DNA of 50,442 nucleotides from an uncultured Prochlorococcus sp. (GTDB lineage Bacteria > Cyanobacteriota > Cyanobacteriia > PCC-6307 > Cyanobiaceae): positions 1 through 50,442 of the forward strand of contig CACJNU010000014.1 of the NCBI GenBank assembly GCA_902594875.1. Direction: 5' to 3'. This document shows, piece after piece, positions 47,276 to 50,442 of the stretch (position 1 is its first letter; each line of letters begins with the position of its first letter). The notes under the pieces are model-generated. The model saw only the letters and a list, made by a program, of their open reading frames with translations. It was not told the DNA's origin and made no database searches. The translations under genes and the position numbers were made by a program.

Positions 47276-48724
47276 CTAACCAAAAGGTAGCATATAGTTA
47301 ATTCGTTTTGATGGTTGAATGTTTTGCAAAAGTAATCTTCCCCAGTTTCTTTTATTTACTCTTCCATCTAGAATTATTAACTTTCCTGAATTTCTTCTTA
47401 AGGGAGAAATAGATCTTTCAAGTTTTATTCTAGCTTGAGGAAGCAAGAAGTCTCTAAACCAATCTTGAGAAAGCTTCTTTTTATGAGAAACTGTAATTGC
47501 ATTAATAGGTTCTGACATATTGGGAATCGGAAGTATAGGTATGATAATTTGCTCTGGAATTTGTATTAAATAAGTATTCATAATCCACCAGTCAAAACTA
47601 GAGCAAAGAATTTCATTTTTACCAGAGGGGATTGTCTCTAGCAATACCCTCTTCCCGTACTTAGAAGCTAATTCTGTAGCAATATTAGTTTTTAAATCTA
47701 TATCATCAGACAAAACTAAAGTTAAACCCTTTCTAAAAAGTATTAACTTTTTGCATTTATCCAAAATTGAATTGGTAAAAAAAGGATTATTAGGTAACAA
47801 CTGTTTAGAGGGTATATATAGTGAAATCTTTTTCTCTTCAAAATTACTTTTAAAGTTAATAACCAAGTCAATATCTAAACTGTGCTTTTTAAAATAAACT
47901 TGAAAAAAGTTATCTTTTCTCAATGCTGATAAAAAAAGGAATTTATTATTTGAAAAAAATTCCTTAATCTGAGAAAGTTCATCTATTGGCTGCAAATACA
48001 AATTCCAATCTAAATTTGTATCGTTTAACTTTACCCAGCATGCCCAACCTTGAGATAATGCTCTATTAACGCTTAAAAATTTATCAGAAAAAAAAGAATT
48101 TTCATGAAAAAAGTTTGAAAAAAAACTAATTTCTTTTTCATCTAAATTGATATAGCTATTTCCTAAGACCTTTCTCATGAAAAACTTTTTCTTCAACGAA
48201 TCATATACTTCTATAAATTTTTGATTGATTAATTCAAATTCTGTGAAATTTTTTGTCCAATCCTTTTTGAGCAAAGAAATTCTAAAATGATTTTTTAAAT
48301 CCTGTTTTATATCCTCAATTCCAGAATAAACTATTCGATGGTTTCTAAGATTACGAGAATTGGGATCATTAAGCAAATTTTGAATAGTCATCAAGCGAAC
48401 ATGATGATTTGCAAAAATGAATTGATCATTTTTCATAATGAAATCAAAACCTATCTTTTTCAATGAATCAATCTGAAATTGGCTTATAAATTGAATTTTT
48501 TCTTTAGATAAAATAAAAGTTGAATCCTCCTCCTTTAAAAATAAAGAAATCAAAATTGGAGGTAACCAATCATATCCAGAGAAAATTTCTGAATTTATTA
48601 AATATGTAGAATCATTTGCAATACATTTGGAAATTATCCTCCCAAAAGAATATATATGTTCCCAACAAACATTTTGATCTCTCAAAAAATTTTTCAAATA
48701 TTGATGACTTAAAATTTCAAGCAT
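47276..48724 (-). CDS. Degenerate DinG/XPD-like helicase-related protein
   Basis: A 482-aa protein whose last 60 residues (LLPQARIKLERSISPLRRN, then LIILDGRVNKRNWGRLLLQN) match the end of DinG-type helicases, in which LPQAxxxLxQGxGRLIR and VxILDxRxxxKxYG occur. The motif VI glutamine and the GR pair are replaced (RSISPLRR), and no Walker A GxGKT or DEAH box is visible elsewhere. ATPase activity is therefore doubtful. It may be a structural or DNA-binding relic kept in picocyanobacteria. The first 300 residues are not recognised. It diverges from tyrA across 94 nt. Confidence 0.7.
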   Translation of the reverse strand: MLEILSHQYLKNFLRDQNVCWEHIYSFGRIISKCIANDSTYLINSEIFSGYDWLPPILISLFLKEEDSTFILSKEKIQFISQFQIDSLKKIGFDFIMKNDQFIFANHHVRLMTIQNLLNDPNSRNLRNHRIVYSGIEDIKQDLKNHFRISLLKKDWTKNFTEFELINQKFIEVYDSLKKKFFMRKVLGNSYINLDEKEISFFSNFFHENSFFSDKFLSVNRALSQGWACWVKLNDTNLDWNLYLQPIDELSQIKEFFSNNKFLFLSALRKDNFFQVYFKKHSLDIDLVINFKSNFEEKKISLYIPSKQLLPNNPFFTNSILDKCKKLILFRKGLTLVLSDDIDLKTNIATELASKYGKRVLLETIPSGKNEILCSSFDWWIMNTYLIQIPEQIIIPILPIPNMSEPINAITVSHKKKLSQDWFRDFLLPQARIKLERSISPLRRNSGKLIILDGRVNKRNWGRLLLQNIQPSKRINYMLPFG

Positions 48725-48818
48725 TTATAGTTAATTAAATTCAAATACATACAAAATTTATGAACCTAATATACAAAAAATTGGTATCAATATAAGAGAG
48801 TCTTGAATTAATCAATCT

Positions 48819-49658
48819 ATGAAAATTGGAATAGTAGGATTAGGTTTAATTGGCGGTTCTTTAGGATTAAAACTCCAAAGACTAAATCATAGAATTTATG
48901 GAATAGCAAATAATAAATTAAATGAAAAAAAAGCTAAGGATAAAAAACTTGCAAATTTTGTAAGCTGTGATCTGAGCTTATTAAAAAAATGTGAGCTAAT
49001 AATTTTGGCATTACCTATCAAAGATTTGATAAGTCCATCTCAACAATTGGTAGCATCAATACCTCAGGAAGCAATTTTAACTGATGTAGGATCTGTTAAG
49101 GAACCAATTGTAAATACATGGGAAAATTTACATCCTCTATTTATTGGATCTCATCCTATGGCAGGAACAGAAAAAAAAGGAGTTGATTCGGGTTTTGAAG
49201 GTCTTTTTAAAAATGCAAAATGGATTATTACCCCAACACGGAATAGTGATTTAAATGCAGTAAGAACTATTTCCGAGCTCATAAAATCAATGGATTGTGA
49301 AATTTGCCAAGCTTCGCCTAAAGAGCATGATGAGGCAGTATCTCTTATTTCTCATTTGCCTATATTTTTAGCTTCTGCCCTAATTGAAACTGCGCATACA
49401 AAAAATAATCAATCTTTGTTAGATCTTACGCAAAAATTAGCTGCTTCAGGATTTGCTGACACTTCAAGAGTTGGAGGCGGCAATGAACAACTAAGCTTAG
49501 ATTTAGCTATTAATAATCAGATTAATGTTTTAAATTCCATAAATAATTTTAAAAATAAGCTGAATATACTGGAATCTCTTATTAAAGAAAAAAATTGGGA
49601 GTTACTTTCTAACAAACTTGCTAAAGCAAAAGAAATCAGACAAAATTTTATAAACTAA
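48819..49658 (+). CDS. tyrA: Prephenate/arogenate dehydrogenase
   Basis: Tyrosine-pathway dehydrogenase, 279 aa. The Rossmann start is MKIGIVGLGLIGGSLGL; DVGSVKEPIV, SHPMAGTEKKGVDSGF and the active-site histidine in VSLISHLPIF are typical of TyrA. Cyanobacterial members usually prefer arogenate and NADP; the preference here was not tested. It is convergent with, and overlaps by 11 nt, the CrtISO-like fragment on the minus strand. Confidence 0.95.
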   Translation: MKIGIVGLGLIGGSLGLKLQRLNHRIYGIANNKLNEKKAKDKKLANFVSCDLSLLKKCELIILALPIKDLISPSQQLVASIPQEAILTDVGSVKEPIVNTWENLHPLFIGSHPMAGTEKKGVDSGFEGLFKNAKWIITPTRNSDLNAVRTISELIKSMDCEICQASPKEHDEAVSLISHLPIFLASALIETAHTKNNQSLLDLTQKLAASGFADTSRVGGGNEQLSLDLAINNQINVLNSINNFKNKLNILESLIKEKNWELLSNKLAKAKEIRQNFIN

Positions 49659-50280
49659 AATTTTCTATACCCCTTGAAGCTAAAATTTGCCTAGAAACCA
49701 TTAATGCAGACTGGCTAACACCTGCAGTCCCCTCTCCAGGATAAATCGAATCTCCACATAGCCATAAACCTTCAAAAGGTGTTCGACTTGATAATCCAAA
49801 TAAACCAAAAATATCTGGTTTTTGACCAAGCCCACCTACTATTCCATTAGGTCTATTTGTCCATTTTTCAAAGCCCAATGGAGTTGCTAATTCCCTGTGA
49901 AGCCAATTCTCAGGATCAATTTCCAACTGACTTTCCAATTCGAGTGATATTTTTTTCATGAAACCTTTTTTCTTCTTTAAGTAAGTTTCTTTGTCTAGAT
50001 CAAACCAATCTTTAGTCTTGGTAAATATACTAGCTATTAAAGTAACCTCACCTTTTGGTGCTCTTCCATCACCATCATCACTAATTGATACAAATAACGA
50101 ACGAAATTCTTTCGAAACAAATTGATAATGATTTGAGAATGTTTTTTTAATATGTTCTTTTTTTATTGCTGAATAAAATACTACAGCTCCACTTGGGTCA
50201 GGCAAATTTTTAAGTCGATTTTGATAATTTTTTTTTCTTTTTAAAGGATCTTTCAAATGCTTGAGCAGAGATTGTGGAGG
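49648..50280 (-). pseudogene. CrtISO-like FAD oxidoreductase, C-terminal fragment
   Basis: About 210 residues of the C-terminal part of a carotenoid isomerase / phytoene-desaturase-like flavoprotein, with WLCGDSIYPGEGTAGVSQSA near the end, the FAD-contacting C-terminal motif of the family. The coding frame runs past the TTG at 50254-50256 (residues [13 protein letters not shown]) as far as about 50280. There it meets sequence in which coding potential switches to the plus strand. The N-terminal Rossmann part is missing from this strand. The piece is either a broken gene or one arm of an inverted chimera. The full protein would be about 500 aa. Confidence 0.75.
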
Positions 50281-50442
50281 CGCCGGTATAGCAGGATTAA
50301 CTTCTGCAGCGATTTTATCAAAACAAGGCTTATCAGTGACTTTAATCGAATCTCATACTCAAGCCGGAGGATGCGCCGGTACTTTTAAAAGAAAGAATTA
50401 TATTTTTGATGTTGGTGCAACTCAGGTTGCTGGTTTAGAAAA
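50276..50442 (+). pseudogene. CrtISO-like FAD oxidoreductase, N-terminal fragment, cut by window
   Basis: On the plus strand an open frame gives [20 protein letters not shown], then [20 protein letters not shown] and [15 protein letters not shown]. This is the FAD-binding Rossmann start of a CrtISO-type enzyme, with GxGxxG and the acidic end of the second strand. It has no start codon of its own and its first residues are lost at the junction with the oppositely oriented C-terminal fragment. It remains open at the window end. The two fragments do not overlap in the protein and would complement each other in one gene. Confidence 0.75.

Noticed and set aside
50254..50256. TTG as the true start of the minus-strand CrtISO-like gene
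   Set aside because: Coding similarity continues upstream of it to about 50280 and the N-terminal FAD domain would be missing, so this is an internal codon of a broken gene.

Overview
This window reads as a chromosome segment, or a whole contig, from a high-light-adapted Prochlorococcus (marine picocyanobacterium). The evidence is that it is visibly A+T-rich, and it carries photosystem I genes (psaA, psaB, psaL, psaI), ndhN, ldpA, ferredoxin-type glutamate synthase and a cobalamin gene. Gene packing is extreme, with many 4-nt ATGA overlaps and convergent genes only 2-6 nt apart. The clade is inferred from protein sequence and could not be checked against a database.

Layout. (1) Positions 1-6228, minus strand: a str-type operon rpsL-rpsG-fusA-tufA-rpsJ, then a stand-alone Lon N-domain protein and a quinone methyltransferase cut by the window start. 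(2) 6425-12190: ferredoxin-dependent glutamate synthase with an abutting YciI-like gene, convergent with lipA. (3) 12191-15038: a small accessory-looking patch. It holds a recombinase-like DNA-binding protein with altered catalytic residues, a coupled 68-aa protein, a class A beta-lactamase-fold protein and an NlpC/P60 hydrolase. (4) 15103-21958: photosystem I genes psaL-psaI and psaB-psaA, flanking a HEAT-like one-helix protein and a family 2 glycosyltransferase. (5) 22293-26933: a CbiG-CobJ fusion, a HAD phosphatase, tRNA-Ser(GCT), alr and an HNH protein. (6) 26944-43061, minus strand: one long ribosomal-protein superoperon from rplC to prfA, including secY, adk, rpoA and truA. (7) 43340-49658: ndhN-ldpA, tRNA-Gln(TTG), a second HAD protein, recA with a LexA box, a DUF2839 protein, a degenerate DinG-like protein and tyrA. 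(8) 49648-50442: two oppositely oriented pieces of what looks like one CrtISO-type FAD oxidoreductase, meeting at an abrupt junction near 50275-50283.

Most of the window is translation machinery and photosynthesis housekeeping. The most unusual items are the inverted junction at the right end, which may be an amplification or assembly chimera rather than biology; the recombinase homologue with substituted nucleophile and arginines, next to a palindrome and a terminator-like hairpin; the zinc-ligand-free L36 and L31; the helicase relic at 47276-48724; the perfect 10-bp tandem repeat in front of psaI; and clustered inverted repeats upstream of psaA. No CRISPR array, insertion sequence, prophage or clearly new multi-gene system was found.
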